64,000 bases of DNA from an uncultured Sphingomonadaceae bacterium (GCA_947488625.1 CANKZR010000001.1:186001-250000), one strand, 5' to 3'; numbered from the stretch's first letter, positions 24,437-34,575 are shown. Made by a program: numbers and translations. The notes: a model not told the origin generated them from the sequence alone.

Positions 24437-25990
24437 ATGACTGGCGAGACAGGGAACTGGCCGCAAACGATCCCGGCAGCGGCCCGCCGGGCAGCGGAAC
24501 GCTGGCCCGATGCTCCCGCCCTGATCGAGGGGAAACGAAGCTGGACCTTTGCACAGGTGTGGGCCGAGGCGCAATCTGCCGCGGCGGCGATGGTGGCCAG
24601 CGGCCTGCAATCCGGCGACCGGGTTGGCATCTGGGCCCCGAATACGCGCGAATGGATACTTGCGGCACTCGGCGCACAATGCGTCGGTGCGGCAATCATT
24701 CCCCTGAACACCCGCTTCACCGCTTCCGAGGCGAAAGACATCCTGCGGCGCTCGAGCGCACGGCTTCTGTTCGCTGCAGGAGATTTCCTGGGTCGTGACT
24801 ATTCGCAGGAAATCGATGGCAATGAGCTTCCCTCGCTGATCGAGACGATCCGGATCGACAGCGAATGGAGCGCATTCGTCGCTCGTGGCAGCGAAGATGA
24901 TACCTCGACCGTGTCGGCCGCAATCGACACGCTTTCTGGTAGCGACATCAGCGATATCATGTTCACCTCCGGCACCACTGGGAAACCCAAGGGGGTGCTG
25001 ACCTCTCATCGACAGGCGGTGGCAACGTTCGGCAACTGGGCGGAACGGGTCGATCTGCGCGAAGGCGATGTCTATCTGATCGTCAATCCGTTCTTTCACA
25101 CTTTCGGATACAAGGCAGGTTGGGTGGCCGCGCTCGTGCGGGGTGCGACGATCATTCCTCAGCAGACATTCGACGTGCCTCAAACCGTTCGCCTGATCGA
25201 GCAGCACGGCGTCAGCTTCATTCCCGGCCCGCCGACGATCTATCAATCACTGCTGCAGGAACTGGCCGGCGGAAAGCCCCGTGACTTTTCCAGTTTGCGC
25301 GTTGCTGTGACAGGGGCCGCTCCTGTTGCACCCGAACTCGTGCGTCGAATGCGCAGCGAACTTGGCATGCGCGGCGTCGTCAACGGGTATGGAATGACGG
25401 AATGCGGTGCCATCTCGATGACCTGCAAGGACGACGACGCCGAAACGATAGCCAACACCTGCGGCTGTCCGCTGCCCGGTCTGGAAGTGCGTTGTATCGA
25501 CGAGGCGGGACGGGAACTGCCACCCGGCGAGGCGGGGGAAATCGTGGTTCGTGGCCACTCCGTGATGCAGGGCTATCTCGACGATCCGGAAGCGACTGCC
25601 GAGACGATTGATGCCGAGGGCTGGCTCCATACCGGGGACATCGGTATCCTCGACGAGCGAGGCTACCTGAAAATAACCGACCGCAAGAAGGACATGTTCA
25701 TCTGCGGCGGCTTCAACGTCTATCCTGCCGAGGTCGAGCGCAGTCTGGCAGAACATCCCGCTATTTCCGCCTGTGCGGTCATCGGCATCGCTGACGAGCG
25801 CCTCGGTGAAGTCAGCAAGGCTTTCGTCGTCCTGCGCAAGGATGCTGGCGGGGATGTCGACGAAGCGAGCATCATCGCCTGGGCGCGCAAGGCAATGGCG
25901 AATTACAAGGTGCCGAGGGAAGTGGAGCTGGTGGAGGACTTGCCGCGCAACGCAGCGGGCAAAGTGGTGAAGGCAGAACTGCGGCCCTGA
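24437..25990 (+). CDS. fadD3: Acyl-CoA synthetase, HIP-CoA ligase (FadD3-like)
   Basis: A 517-residue adenylate-forming ligase. The AMP-binding P-loop MFTSGTTGKPKGV lies at about residues 175-187, followed by FHTFGYKAG, GYGMTECGAISMT, the hinge region DIGILDERGYLKITDRKKDMFICGG and a C-terminal catalytic Lys in AAGKVVKAEL. FadD3 activates HIP (3aS-methyl-hexahydro-4-indanone propionate) with ATP and CoA, the gate into the ring C/D branch. It is last in the rightward run, 12 bp after the thiolase; about 100 bp follow before the next gene. Motifs define the ligase; the HIP substrate is inferred from the cluster. Confidence 0.87.
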   Translation: MTGETGNWPQTIPAAARRAAERWPDAPALIEGKRSWTFAQVWAEAQSAAAAMVASGLQSGDRVGIWAPNTREWILAALGAQCVGAAIIPLNTRFTASEAKDILRRSSARLLFAAGDFLGRDYSQEIDGNELPSLIETIRIDSEWSAFVARGSEDDTSTVSAAIDTLSGSDISDIMFTSGTTGKPKGVLTSHRQAVATFGNWAERVDLREGDVYLIVNPFFHTFGYKAGWVAALVRGATIIPQQTFDVPQTVRLIEQHGVSFIPGPPTIYQSLLQELAGGKPRDFSSLRVAVTGAAPVAPELVRRMRSELGMRGVVNGYGMTECGAISMTCKDDDAETIANTCGCPLPGLEVRCIDEAGRELPPGEAGEIVVRGHSVMQGYLDDPEATAETIDAEGWLHTGDIGILDERGYLKITDRKKDMFICGGFNVYPAEVERSLAEHPAISACAVIGIADERLGEVSKAFVVLRKDAGGDVDEASIIAWARKAMANYKVPREVELVEDLPRNAAGKVVKAELRP

Positions 25991-26089
25991 TGATGGCGTG
26001 CAGTGATTGCGGCGGGCTGTGAGTGAGGCCGGGGCGACAAATCCGGCTCTGACTGATGCAAGACGAAGTGCAACGCAGTCGTTCGCTGG

Positions 26090-26896
26090 CTATCGCGTAG
26101 GCGCAGTCACCAGCGCCTTGCCTTCGGGCGCGAAAGTGACGCTGGCAAGATCGGGTGCAAATGCGCATTCGCCGGGTTTCACCACCTCATCGCCGCCGAC
26201 CACGATCTCTCCCGCCAACGGCAGCACCAGCAGGGGCTGGGAATAGCTGTAAAGGAGGCCATCGTCCGGCACGCCCTCCACCCAGTCCAGCCGAAAGGAA
26301 GGGCCGTCCACCAGCGATGCACTGCCGCTGTTAGGCAAACGCTGGTGCAGGGTGCGATCGTAGGGAGAGCCATCGGCTATTTCCGCGCCTACATCCAGAT
26401 GTAATTCGCGCGGCCGGCCATAGTCGTACAGGCGATAGGTAATGTCGCAGTTCTGCTGCACTTCGACGATGGAGCATCCCGGCCCGATGGCGTGGACGGT
26501 GTTGGCGGGAATGTAGAAAAAGTCGCCCGCCTGCACTTCGAACCAGGTCATCAGGTCTTCGATCGAACCATCGGCAGCGGCAGTGCGCATCGCATCTGTA
26601 TCCAGATACCGGTCAAACCCGATACCCAGCGTGGCGCCGGGTTCGGCGGCGATTACCAACCAGCATTCATCCTTGCCTCTGTCTCCCAGACCGGCAGCCT
26701 TGGCCTGTTCGGTATCGGGATGACACTGCACCGAGAGTTTTTCGCTGGTGAACAGGTATTTCACCAGCAGGTCTGACATCGCGGGAGGTGGTTCGAACCA
26801 TATCTCGCCAATGCGCGTGTCTTCGGGTGCAGCGAAGGGCGCGGGCAGTTCATCCCGGCCCCAGACTTTCTCGACAAGGCGGGTAGGCAGCAGCAT
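26090..26896 (-). CDS. manA: Mannose-6-phosphate isomerase, class I
   Basis: A 268-residue type I phosphomannose isomerase converting fructose-6-phosphate and mannose-6-phosphate, a zinc enzyme of nucleotide-sugar supply. Zinc-ligand regions are visible: LSVQCHPDTEQAKAAG (about residues 70-85), GKDECWLV and NTVHAIGPG (about residue 145). It is short compared with eukaryotic enzymes but normal for the class in sphingomonads. Start is put at 26896 (MLLPTRLVEKVWG), the family beginning; the frame is open to 26971 but those 25 residues look non-coding. It is divergent from the TauE/SafE gene and unrelated to the steroid cluster. Confidence 0.85.
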   Translation of the reverse strand: MLLPTRLVEKVWGRDELPAPFAAPEDTRIGEIWFEPPPAMSDLLVKYLFTSEKLSVQCHPDTEQAKAAGLGDRGKDECWLVIAAEPGATLGIGFDRYLDTDAMRTAAADGSIEDLMTWFEVQAGDFFYIPANTVHAIGPGCSIVEVQQNCDITYRLYDYGRPRELHLDVGAEIADGSPYDRTLHQRLPNSGSASLVDGPSFRLDWVEGVPDDGLLYSYSQPLLVLPLAGEIVVGGDEVVKPGECAFAPDLASVTFAPEGKALVTAPTR

Positions 26897-26986
26897 TCGC
26901 GCAGGCTTAGCGTCAAAAGCTGTAAAAACCAGTGCCAACCGAAATTCCGCTCGCCCAGTGTTGCGCTGCAACCTAGGATACTAGGC

Positions 26987-27805
26987 GTGAACGTGGAGAC
27001 AGCCTTGCTCTTGCCATTCCTTGCCCTGCTTTTGGCGGGCGCAGGGGCAGGATTCGCAGGAGGTCTGTTCGGCATCGGTGGCGGCTTCGTGGTGGTGCCT
27101 GCCCTGATGCTGATTCTGCCGCTGCTGGGCGCAATGCCCGACCAGCTGACCCATGTCGCCGTGGGGACGAGCCTCGCCACCATTATCTTCACTTCGCTGC
27201 GTTCGGTGTTCAGTCATGCAAGGCGCGATGCAGTGGATACCGGCGTGTTGAAAAGCTGGGCACCGTGGGTGGTGCTGGGCACGGTGCTGGGCGCCTGGGT
27301 GGCCGATCTGGTCAGCTCGTTCACGCTGGCGCTGATGTTCGGCGTGGGCGTGCTTGGCTTTGCGGTCCACTTTCTCAGCCCCAGCATGCAGGACAGGCAA
27401 CTGGCGCAAACCATGCCCGGTGGCGCAGTGCGCGCGGGCCTTGCCGGAGGGTTGGGCCTGCTTTCATCGCTGCTTGGGATCGGGGGTGGCACCATCACCA
27501 CCATGACCATGACCCTGTGCGGCACCAGCATCCACCGCGCCATCGGCACAGCCAGCGGCATGGGCGCTATCATCGCGGTTCCTGCCAGCATCGGCTTTGT
27601 GGTGATCGGCGTGGACAAGACCGGCCTGCCGTGGGGATCGCTGGGCTACGTCAATCTGCCCGCCGCGCTGGCCGTAATCGTCACCAGCGTTCTGTTTACG
27701 CCGTTGGGGGTGGCTCTGGCACACAGACTCTCGCCTGCATTGCTGCGGCGCGTCTTCGGGATATACCTGGTATTCGTAGGTGTTACGATGATCGCCAATT
27801 CGTGA
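26987..27805 (+). CDS. Sulfite exporter TauE/SafE family membrane protein
   Basis: A 272-residue inner-membrane protein with about eight hydrophobic segments, starting with LLPFLALLLAGAGAGFAGGLFGIGGG and repeated near residue 150 as GLGLLSSLLGIGGGTITT, the two-fold internal repeat with GIGGG motifs of TauE/SafE transporters. The family exports small organic anions such as sulfite, sulfoacetate or organic acids; the substrate here is unknown. The start is GTG at 26987, the first in-frame start. It is convergent with nothing and 22 bp before the beta-propeller gene. The short palindrome CCTAG...CTAGG lies at 26972-26985, just ahead of the start. Confidence 0.88.
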   Translation: MNVETALLLPFLALLLAGAGAGFAGGLFGIGGGFVVVPALMLILPLLGAMPDQLTHVAVGTSLATIIFTSLRSVFSHARRDAVDTGVLKSWAPWVVLGTVLGAWVADLVSSFTLALMFGVGVLGFAVHFLSPSMQDRQLAQTMPGGAVRAGLAGGLGLLSSLLGIGGGTITTMTMTLCGTSIHRAIGTASGMGAIIAVPASIGFVVIGVDKTGLPWGSLGYVNLPAALAVIVTSVLFTPLGVALAHRLSPALLRRVFGIYLVFVGVTMIANS

Positions 27806-27827
27806 CTGTTTCATGGGAGAAATTCAC

Positions 27828-29045
27828 ATGCGTTCAATGCTGACAGGATCGGCCCTTGCGGCCATCGCCCTTATCGCCCCTCCCGCAATGGCAGATACGC
27901 TGTTGGAGATTGACCAGGAGCAGGTGAGCGAAGCTGCGCCGATGCCCATCTTTGCCGTGGACGCCAGCTGGCCGCGCCTCCCGGAGAACATGATCCTGGG
28001 CCAGGCACCGGGACTGTCCGTGGACAAGGACGATAACATCTGGGTGCTCAACCGGCCCAATTCGCTCGGCTTCAGTGATACCGGTGCCGACAACGGACAG
28101 AGTATCGCCTGTTGCAGCGCGCCGCCGCATGTCCTGCAATTCGATCGGGAAGGCAATTTGCTGCGTAGCTGGGGCGGAACAGAGCTGGCGCCCGGCAGCA
28201 GCACCATGGAAGGCGAAGGCGACGATCAGCAAGAGGTGGGCGACGAGCAATGGCCGGCCAACGTCCATGGACTTTACGTGGATGATGACATGAACGTGTG
28301 GATCGGTGGCAACGGCGGCGGCGATCATGTCGTGCTGAACTTTTTCGCCGATGGCGAATACATCCGCCAGATCGGTACGCGCCAGCAAACAGGCGGCAAC
28401 CTGAGCGAGCAATACCTCGGCAATCCGGCCGATATCCATTTCGACGGCGAAAGCGTGCTGGTGGCCGATGGCTACATCAACAAGCGCATCGTGGAATTCG
28501 GCGGCGAAAACCTCGATTTCGAACATCTGTGGGGAGCCTATGGGACTGAGCCGGGGGGCGGCACGCGCGAAGGCGAGTTCGACCAATCGCAAGCCAACAG
28601 CACCGGCGATGGCGGCGCGAACCCGGAAAGCGAGAGCTTTGGCGATATCGTACATTGCGTGGTGCGCGGACCGGACGATACGATCTACGTCTGCGACCGG
28701 CGTAACAACCGCCTGCAACTGTTCCGCGAAACCGTTGACGGAGTGGAATTTGTGCAGGACATCGTGATCGCGGAGGAAACGGGCGGTACGCGCAGCGCGT
28801 CGGACGTCGCCTTCAGCCCCGATGGCACCTATGTCTACGTGGCCGACATGATGAACGGCCGGGTCTGGATATTGCTGCGCGAAACGCACGAAATCATTGG
28901 CCACTTCGGGCGTAACGGGCGCTATCCCGGCCAGTTCATCTGGCTGCACAGCGTGGATGTGGACAGCGATGGCAATGTCTATACCACCGAGGTCAGTACC
29001 GGGCGGCGGGTGCAGCGGTTCGTGATGACGGGGATGAGCGAGTAA
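27828..29045 (+). CDS. Secreted six-bladed beta-propeller (NHL-type) protein
   Basis: A 405-residue exported protein. A signal peptide is clear (MRSMLTGSALAAIALIAPPAMA, cleaved after AMA), and the mature part has repeated blades such as GLSVDKDDNIWVLNRP, GLYVDDDMNVWIGGNGG, DVAFSPDGTYVYVADMMNGRVWIL and HSVDVDSDGNVYTTEV. This is the NHL/peptidyl-glycine-lyase type propeller, often a scaffold or a lactonase-type hydrolase; no catalytic residues can be singled out. Start at 27828 is chosen over 27813 because GGGAGAA stands just upstream and it begins the signal peptide. Periplasmic or extracellular location is inferred. It may share a transcript with the TauE gene before it. Confidence 0.8.
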   Translation: MRSMLTGSALAAIALIAPPAMADTLLEIDQEQVSEAAPMPIFAVDASWPRLPENMILGQAPGLSVDKDDNIWVLNRPNSLGFSDTGADNGQSIACCSAPPHVLQFDREGNLLRSWGGTELAPGSSTMEGEGDDQQEVGDEQWPANVHGLYVDDDMNVWIGGNGGGDHVVLNFFADGEYIRQIGTRQQTGGNLSEQYLGNPADIHFDGESVLVADGYINKRIVEFGGENLDFEHLWGAYGTEPGGGTREGEFDQSQANSTGDGGANPESESFGDIVHCVVRGPDDTIYVCDRRNNRLQLFRETVDGVEFVQDIVIAEETGGTRSASDVAFSPDGTYVYVADMMNGRVWILLRETHEIIGHFGRNGRYPGQFIWLHSVDVDSDGNVYTTEVSTGRRVQRFVMTGMSE

Positions 29046-29055
29046 TCAAAGTCCG

Positions 29056-30057
29056 ATGCCCGATATTGCCGAAATAGAGCGAGATCCCCGCTGGCTGCCT
29101 CACACGGTGGATATGCCGGGCAGACGAATGCAGTTCGTGCGCATTACGCGCGAGGTGTTTTCGCAGCCGCCATTCCTTGCCGATTTTAAACCGGCTGGCG
29201 CAGAGGGCGCGGCGTGGCTCTCCTTCGATCAGGTAAAGGCGATGCAACCCCATACCGGCCCGCTGCATTTCATCTTTCACTCGGCCTTTTGCCGCTCCAC
29301 CCTGCTGGTGCGGGCGCTGGAGACAGAAGGTGTTTCGGCAGGACTGGCAGAGCCGGGCATCATCGCTCGCCTGGCAGAAGCAGGGGAGGGGGCGGCCTCC
29401 CTGGTGAAGCCCGTGTGCGACTTGCTGTCGCGGCCATGGGGGCAGGGGGAGGCGGTTTTCGTCAAACCCACCAACCACGCCAACATGCTGATCCCGGCCC
29501 TGCTGGAAGCCAGGCCCGATGCCAGGGCTGTACTCATGACCAATGGACTTGCCCCTTTCCTGCGCAGCGTATCGAAGCGTGGGTTGATGGGGCGGCGCTG
29601 GGGGCGGCAGCTCTACCTCGAGATGATGGGTTATGCCGGTATCGACCTCGGGATGGACGCGCGCGAGCAATTCAGCATGACCGACCTGCAGGCAGCGACG
29701 GTTGGCTGGTTCCTGTCACAGCGCCTGTTCGCCAGTTTGCTGCAAGGCTCGCATGGCGAAAGACTGCGCGTGCTGGATGGCGACCGGTTCGACCTGGACA
29801 GGGCGGACACGCTGGAGGCTGTGTACGATCTGGCGGGCCTGGATGTCGAACCCGTAACCATTGAGGCCGTGGTGGACGGCCCGCGCTTTCGCAGCCACGC
29901 CAAGCTGGGCGGGGATTTTACGAAAGGCGAAGGCGATGGCGGGGAGAACGCAGCATCGCCCATCGTCGAGGAGGAGATAGTGCAGATGCATCAATGGATC
30001 GGGGCGGTGGCGCAGCAGGCGGGGCTGAAAGTGCCGCTGGCACAAACCCTGTTCTAG
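29056..30057 (+). CDS. Sulfotransferase-like P-loop protein
   Basis: A 333-residue soluble protein with a sulfotransferase-type nucleotide binding segment, FIFHSAFCRSTLLVRAL (about residues 72-88), recalling the 5'-phosphosulfate loop of PAPS sulfotransferases, then VFVKPTNHANMLIPALL near residue 138 and MDAREQFSMTD. C-terminal part includes FRSHAKLGGDF. I place it with the sulfotransferase superfamily by this loop only; it may equally be a kinase or an unknown P-loop enzyme. The gene starts 10 bp after the beta-propeller gene, suggesting a two-gene transcript. There is no signal peptide. Function is unknown. Confidence 0.6.
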   Translation: MPDIAEIERDPRWLPHTVDMPGRRMQFVRITREVFSQPPFLADFKPAGAEGAAWLSFDQVKAMQPHTGPLHFIFHSAFCRSTLLVRALETEGVSAGLAEPGIIARLAEAGEGAASLVKPVCDLLSRPWGQGEAVFVKPTNHANMLIPALLEARPDARAVLMTNGLAPFLRSVSKRGLMGRRWGRQLYLEMMGYAGIDLGMDAREQFSMTDLQAATVGWFLSQRLFASLLQGSHGERLRVLDGDRFDLDRADTLEAVYDLAGLDVEPVTIEAVVDGPRFRSHAKLGGDFTKGEGDGGENAASPIVEEEIVQMHQWIGAVAQQAGLKVPLAQTLF

Positions 30058-30063
30058 CCACTG

Positions 30064-30276
30064 CTACTCCGCCGCCTTCACCTCTTCCTCGCGCAGGAAT
30101 ATTTCCTCGATCGTCATCTGGAAAATGTCGGCGATACGGAACGCCAGCGGCAGGCTGGGATCGTATTTGCCGGTCTCGATGGCGTTTACGCTCTGGCGGC
30201 TTACATCCAGCCGGTCGGCCAGATCCTGCTGGCTCCATCGTCGTTCGGCGCGCAGCACGCGCAGGCGGTTATTCAC
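30064..30276 (-). CDS. XRE-family HTH regulator, small
   Basis: A 70-residue Cro/C1-type protein, essentially one helix-turn-helix: RLRVLRAERRWSQQDLADRLDVSRQSVNAIETGKYDPSLPLAFRIAD, with an acidic tail (EEIFLREEEVKAAE). It is the stand-alone type (YozG-like) often paired with membrane proteins. The start is GTG at 30276; its first bases overlap the stop of the upstream membrane gene (GTGA), so translation is coupled. It is the last gene of the leftward four-gene operon and is a candidate for binding the inverted repeat at 31536-31555 in that operon's promoter. Confidence 0.9.
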   Translation of the reverse strand: MNNRLRVLRAERRWSQQDLADRLDVSRQSVNAIETGKYDPSLPLAFRIADIFQMTIEEIFLREEEVKAAE

Positions 30277-30872
30277 GCTGCGCCTCCGCTACGCAGTTCG
30301 CTCCACGCCATGCTCACCCCCAAACCGACTGCCCATGCCGGAAAGACCCACCACGCCCATACGTGCGGGACGAGGCCGAACGTCTCAAGAAAACCCCACC
30401 CCGTGCCCAGTGCCAGCACGAGCGCCAGACCTACCATGGCGGCGTTTATAGCGCGGTGCCGTTGGTATTCGTCCGTTTCCTCGGCAAGATAACGCATCAT
30501 CGCCCAGATCATGCCGAACGCGGGAAGTATCGGCAGTATGGCCAGCGCCCACATCAATGGCGAATGGGGGGCGATATAATTCGTAGCTGCGCCTGCCCCC
30601 AGCATCGCGGCGGAATAGAGCAGGCTGGCGGTCAGGAAACGCCGATTGTAACGGCGCACCGCTGTCGTGACAGCGCCAGCCTCCACTTGCCGTCGTAGCA
30701 AGGCCTTGCCCAGCGGCAGCAAGAGAGCGAAATTTAGGGCAAAAAGCAGATAGGGTGCCGGCGGTTCGATCGCGCCTGTAATGAACAGCGCCGCGATGAT
30801 GGCCATGTTGGCAAGAAACAGTCCCGCCCAAAGGCCCGGTTTAGGCTTGGCGATGGCAGCCTGTGTCATCAT
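30273..30872 (-). CDS. Integral membrane protein, unknown function
   Basis: A 199-residue protein with about five to six transmembrane segments, among them LWAGLFLANMAIIAALFITG, YLLFALNFALLLPLG, FLTASLLYSAAMLGAGAAT and MWALAILPILPAFGMIWAMM. A polar stretch RYLAEETDEYQRHRAINAAM carries an acidic/EYQ motif shared in form with the neighbouring 141-residue protein (RDEFFRLLYIRQ). No family name is certain. The start at 30872 overlaps the stop of the preceding gene by 4 bp (ATGA), and its stop overlaps the regulator gene, so the three are coupled. Confidence 0.8.
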   Translation of the reverse strand: MMTQAAIAKPKPGLWAGLFLANMAIIAALFITGAIEPPAPYLLFALNFALLLPLGKALLRRQVEAGAVTTAVRRYNRRFLTASLLYSAAMLGAGAATNYIAPHSPLMWALAILPILPAFGMIWAMMRYLAEETDEYQRHRAINAAMVGLALVLALGTGWGFLETFGLVPHVWAWWVFPAWAVGLGVSMAWSELRSGGAA

Positions 30873-31294
30873 GCACACTCCCCGTAGGTGCCCAAGGTCA
30901 GCTTGTTGTAAATTGCCCCTATACCCAGGCCCAAACACCAGATCGTAGGCCACCAGAATGCCCTGATGTGATCCACCGGCAGGTAGGTTTCGAGAAAGCC
31001 CCAGACGGCCGCGGCGGTCAGCGTAAGGCCGGTCGCTACCATCATCTGGCGGATATAGAGAAGGCGGAAGAACTCGTCGCGCTCCTCGACAACGAGGCGG
31101 GCAAAAATCCAGAAGATGGACGCAAAGGCGAGTCCGGGCAGGGCAGCAAGCAGATAGGCCGGCCACCCCGTCATTCCCTGATCTTCTATCAGGACTTCCG
31201 CTGCAAACAGCGATCCAAGATACAGCGCCATCGCCAGTATGATGCGGACAAGATACCGGCGCTTTTCGGGCTTGATTCCGGCCTTGCCGGTCAT
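30869..31294 (-). CDS. Integral membrane protein, unknown function
   Basis: A 141-residue protein with four transmembrane segments: YLVRIILAMALYLGSLFAAE, AYLLAALPGLAFASIFWIFA, MVATGLTLTAAAVWGFLE and WWPTIWCLGLGIGAIY. Between segments two and three runs RLVVEERDEFFRLLYIRQMM, a polar loop that mirrors that of the next gene's product, suggesting a common origin. The ATG overlaps the stop of the small gene before it by 4 bp. I do not recognise a named family; small XRE-associated membrane proteins of this type are seen in several proteobacteria. Confidence 0.8.
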   Translation of the reverse strand: MTGKAGIKPEKRRYLVRIILAMALYLGSLFAAEVLIEDQGMTGWPAYLLAALPGLAFASIFWIFARLVVEERDEFFRLLYIRQMMVATGLTLTAAAVWGFLETYLPVDHIRAFWWPTIWCLGLGIGAIYNKLTLGTYGECA

Positions 31295-31485
31295 GCGCGG
31301 TTTTCCTTCCGCTCATTCAGCGACAGGCGGCAGGACCGCTGGCCGGAGATCGTAGCCCAGGCCAGGACGGGCAAGATTATCAGCATGGTTCTCGCAGTGT
31401 CATTCTCCACCAGTCCCATCGCGGAAACGATGGCAAAGGTGATGATGACCGCGCCCCAGACGATGGCCTTTGTAATTCTTGACAT
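31291..31485 (-). CDS. Small membrane protein, first gene of the XRE operon
   Basis: A 64-residue protein with two hydrophobic segments (KAIVWGAVIITFAIVSAMGLV and TMLIILPVLAWATI) and a short basic C-terminus (SCRLSLNERKENRA). The start is ATG 31485 with GGGAGC 8 nt upstream; the frame is open further but the extension has no ribosome-binding site and crosses the promoter. The end overlaps the next gene by 4 bp. It lies about 22 nt downstream of the predicted transcription start. No family recognised. Confidence 0.75.
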   Translation of the reverse strand: MSRITKAIVWGAVIITFAIVSAMGLVENDTARTMLIILPVLAWATISGQRSCRLSLNERKENRA

Positions 31486-31513
31486 ATCAAGCTCCCTTGA
31501 AACTATGTAAAGG

Positions 31514-31542
31514 AAGCTAGACAAAACCTCGCAGCTTGTCAA
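31514..31542 (-). promoter_or_regulatory. Candidate sigma-70-type promoter of the XRE operon
   Basis: On the minus strand TTGACA (31542-31537) matches the -35 consensus exactly and TAGCTT (31519-31514) lies 17 bp on as the -10. Transcription would begin near 31507, about 22 nt before the first ATG. The -35 is inside the left arm of the inverted repeat at 31536-31555. Confidence 0.55.
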
Positions 31543-31555
31543 GCGACATTGACAA
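31536..31555. promoter_or_regulatory. Perfect inverted repeat over the -35, candidate XRE operator
   Basis: TTGTCAA and TTGACAA are perfect reverse complements with a 6-bp spacer (GCGACA). The left arm coincides with the -35 box of the operon promoter, so a bound dimer would block polymerase. A small XRE protein encoded at the end of the same operon is the obvious candidate ligand, giving negative autoregulation. Confidence 0.55.
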
Positions 31556-31660
31556 AACGAACAGCGAGCTTGACGCGGTGCATGTTCGAGCGAAAGGGAT
31601 CAGGACGATGCCCGGGGTACTCTCGCCACGCCCCATCTATTGCGCTAACCGGCCACATAT

Positions 31661-32077
31661 ATGGACAACGCACCCCTCTTCGACACCGAGATTGCGCGCC
31701 TGCGCGCGGAGAAGGTGGTTGGCAGTGGAACCCCCACGGGCGAACTGTTCGACTTTCTGGCAAGTCGAGGGCCAGACGCGCAAAGCGCCTCGACCGGCGA
31801 GATTGTGCGTGAGGTTTTCAAGCACGACATCGACGAAGCGACGGTCGGGGTCCTCATCATTCGGCTGCGCGAGAACCTGTCGGAATTCTACGATAGCCAG
31901 CCAATCTATGAGAGCAGCGCTCGTATAGTAATTCCACCTGAAACCCGTGCCTTGCGGCTGCAATCGATCGCAGAAGCGCGCATCAGGCCCGGCAGCTATC
32001 GCGCCAACCGGCCCAGCACGCTGATCGCAGCCGGTGTGGCACTGGCGGTGCTGGCGCTGGTCGCGCTTTTGGCATGA
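31661..32077 (+). CDS. Winged-helix-like protein with C-terminal membrane anchor
   Basis: A 138-residue protein. Residues 1-90 are soluble and look like a winged-helix domain ([45 protein letters not shown]) and a conserved-looking acidic/aromatic stretch SEFYDSQP. Residues 118-137 ([20 protein letters not shown]) are one transmembrane helix, so it is a tail-anchored cytoplasmic protein. It starts 119 bp from and divergent to the XRE operon. The layout resembles membrane-tethered regulators, but DNA binding is not certain. No family is recognised, and the ATG has no strong ribosome-binding site. Confidence 0.6.
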   Translation: MDNAPLFDTEIARLRAEKVVGSGTPTGELFDFLASRGPDAQSASTGEIVREVFKHDIDEATVGVLIIRLRENLSEFYDSQPIYESSARIVIPPETRALRLQSIAEARIRPGSYRANRPSTLIAAGVALAVLALVALLA

Positions 32078-32177
32078 GTCCGGTGGCCTATTGCTGCCCC
32101 AAAGACCATGGTCGCCATTATCTTGTCATTCACACGGCTGCGCCTACATTGAACCTTGCGAAAGGACACGTTCTCAC

Positions 32178-34130
<1,953 letters not shown>

Positions 34131-34187
34131 CCTGAGGGAGCTACTCGTCGCTTGAGGCGTTGTGACGGTTCAATGGAGGACAATACC

Positions 34188-34466
34188 ATGAATCGACAGT
34201 CTCTTGCCGCGACCTTCGCCATCCCCGCCATGCTTCTGGTCGCAGGGTGTTCCGAGCAGACCGAAAGCAATGCCCAGCTCATGGCCGAACGAGCGGCTGC
34301 CGATACCGAAGCCAACGCCGAGGTTGTCGGCAACGAACTTCGCGAAGGTGCTATCGTGGCTGCCGACGAAATCAGCGAAGGCGCAGCGAAACTCAGCGAT
34401 GAACTGGCGGCTGACGACGCAGCCGATCCTGACGAAGGCGACGGCGAACTGGACGGAACGGACTAG
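34188..34466 (+). CDS. Small lipoprotein with acidic C-terminus
   Basis: A 92-residue predicted lipoprotein. The signal peptide ends in a lipobox, MLLVAGCSE, with the lipidated Cys at residue 21; a helical region rich in Ala/Glu follows (QLMAERAAADTEANAEVV) and the tail is acidic (DDAADPDEGDGELDGTD). There is no known domain; it is probably a periplasmic outer-membrane lipoprotein. The start at 34188 has GGAGGA 7 nt upstream; an in-frame ATG at 34152 lacks one. It follows ftsH by 57 bp. Confidence 0.75.
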   Translation: MNRQSLAATFAIPAMLLVAGCSEQTESNAQLMAERAAADTEANAEVVGNELREGAIVAADEISEGAAKLSDELAADDAADPDEGDGELDGTD

Positions 34467-34575
34467 AGCCGTTCCGCACAGCCGCGGTGCGTTCGAGCTG
34501 ATGACTATCAGAAATGACGCAGAAATTCCGCGGTGCAGCGACGCTCGCGGTCGTGAGCCTTGCGGACCGCGGTTG

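Noticed and set aside
30994-31316. Longer reading of the 199-residue membrane protein up to 31316
   Set aside because: It overlaps the preceding membrane gene in another frame and lacks a start with a ribosome-binding site; the ATG at 30872 overlapping the previous stop is better.
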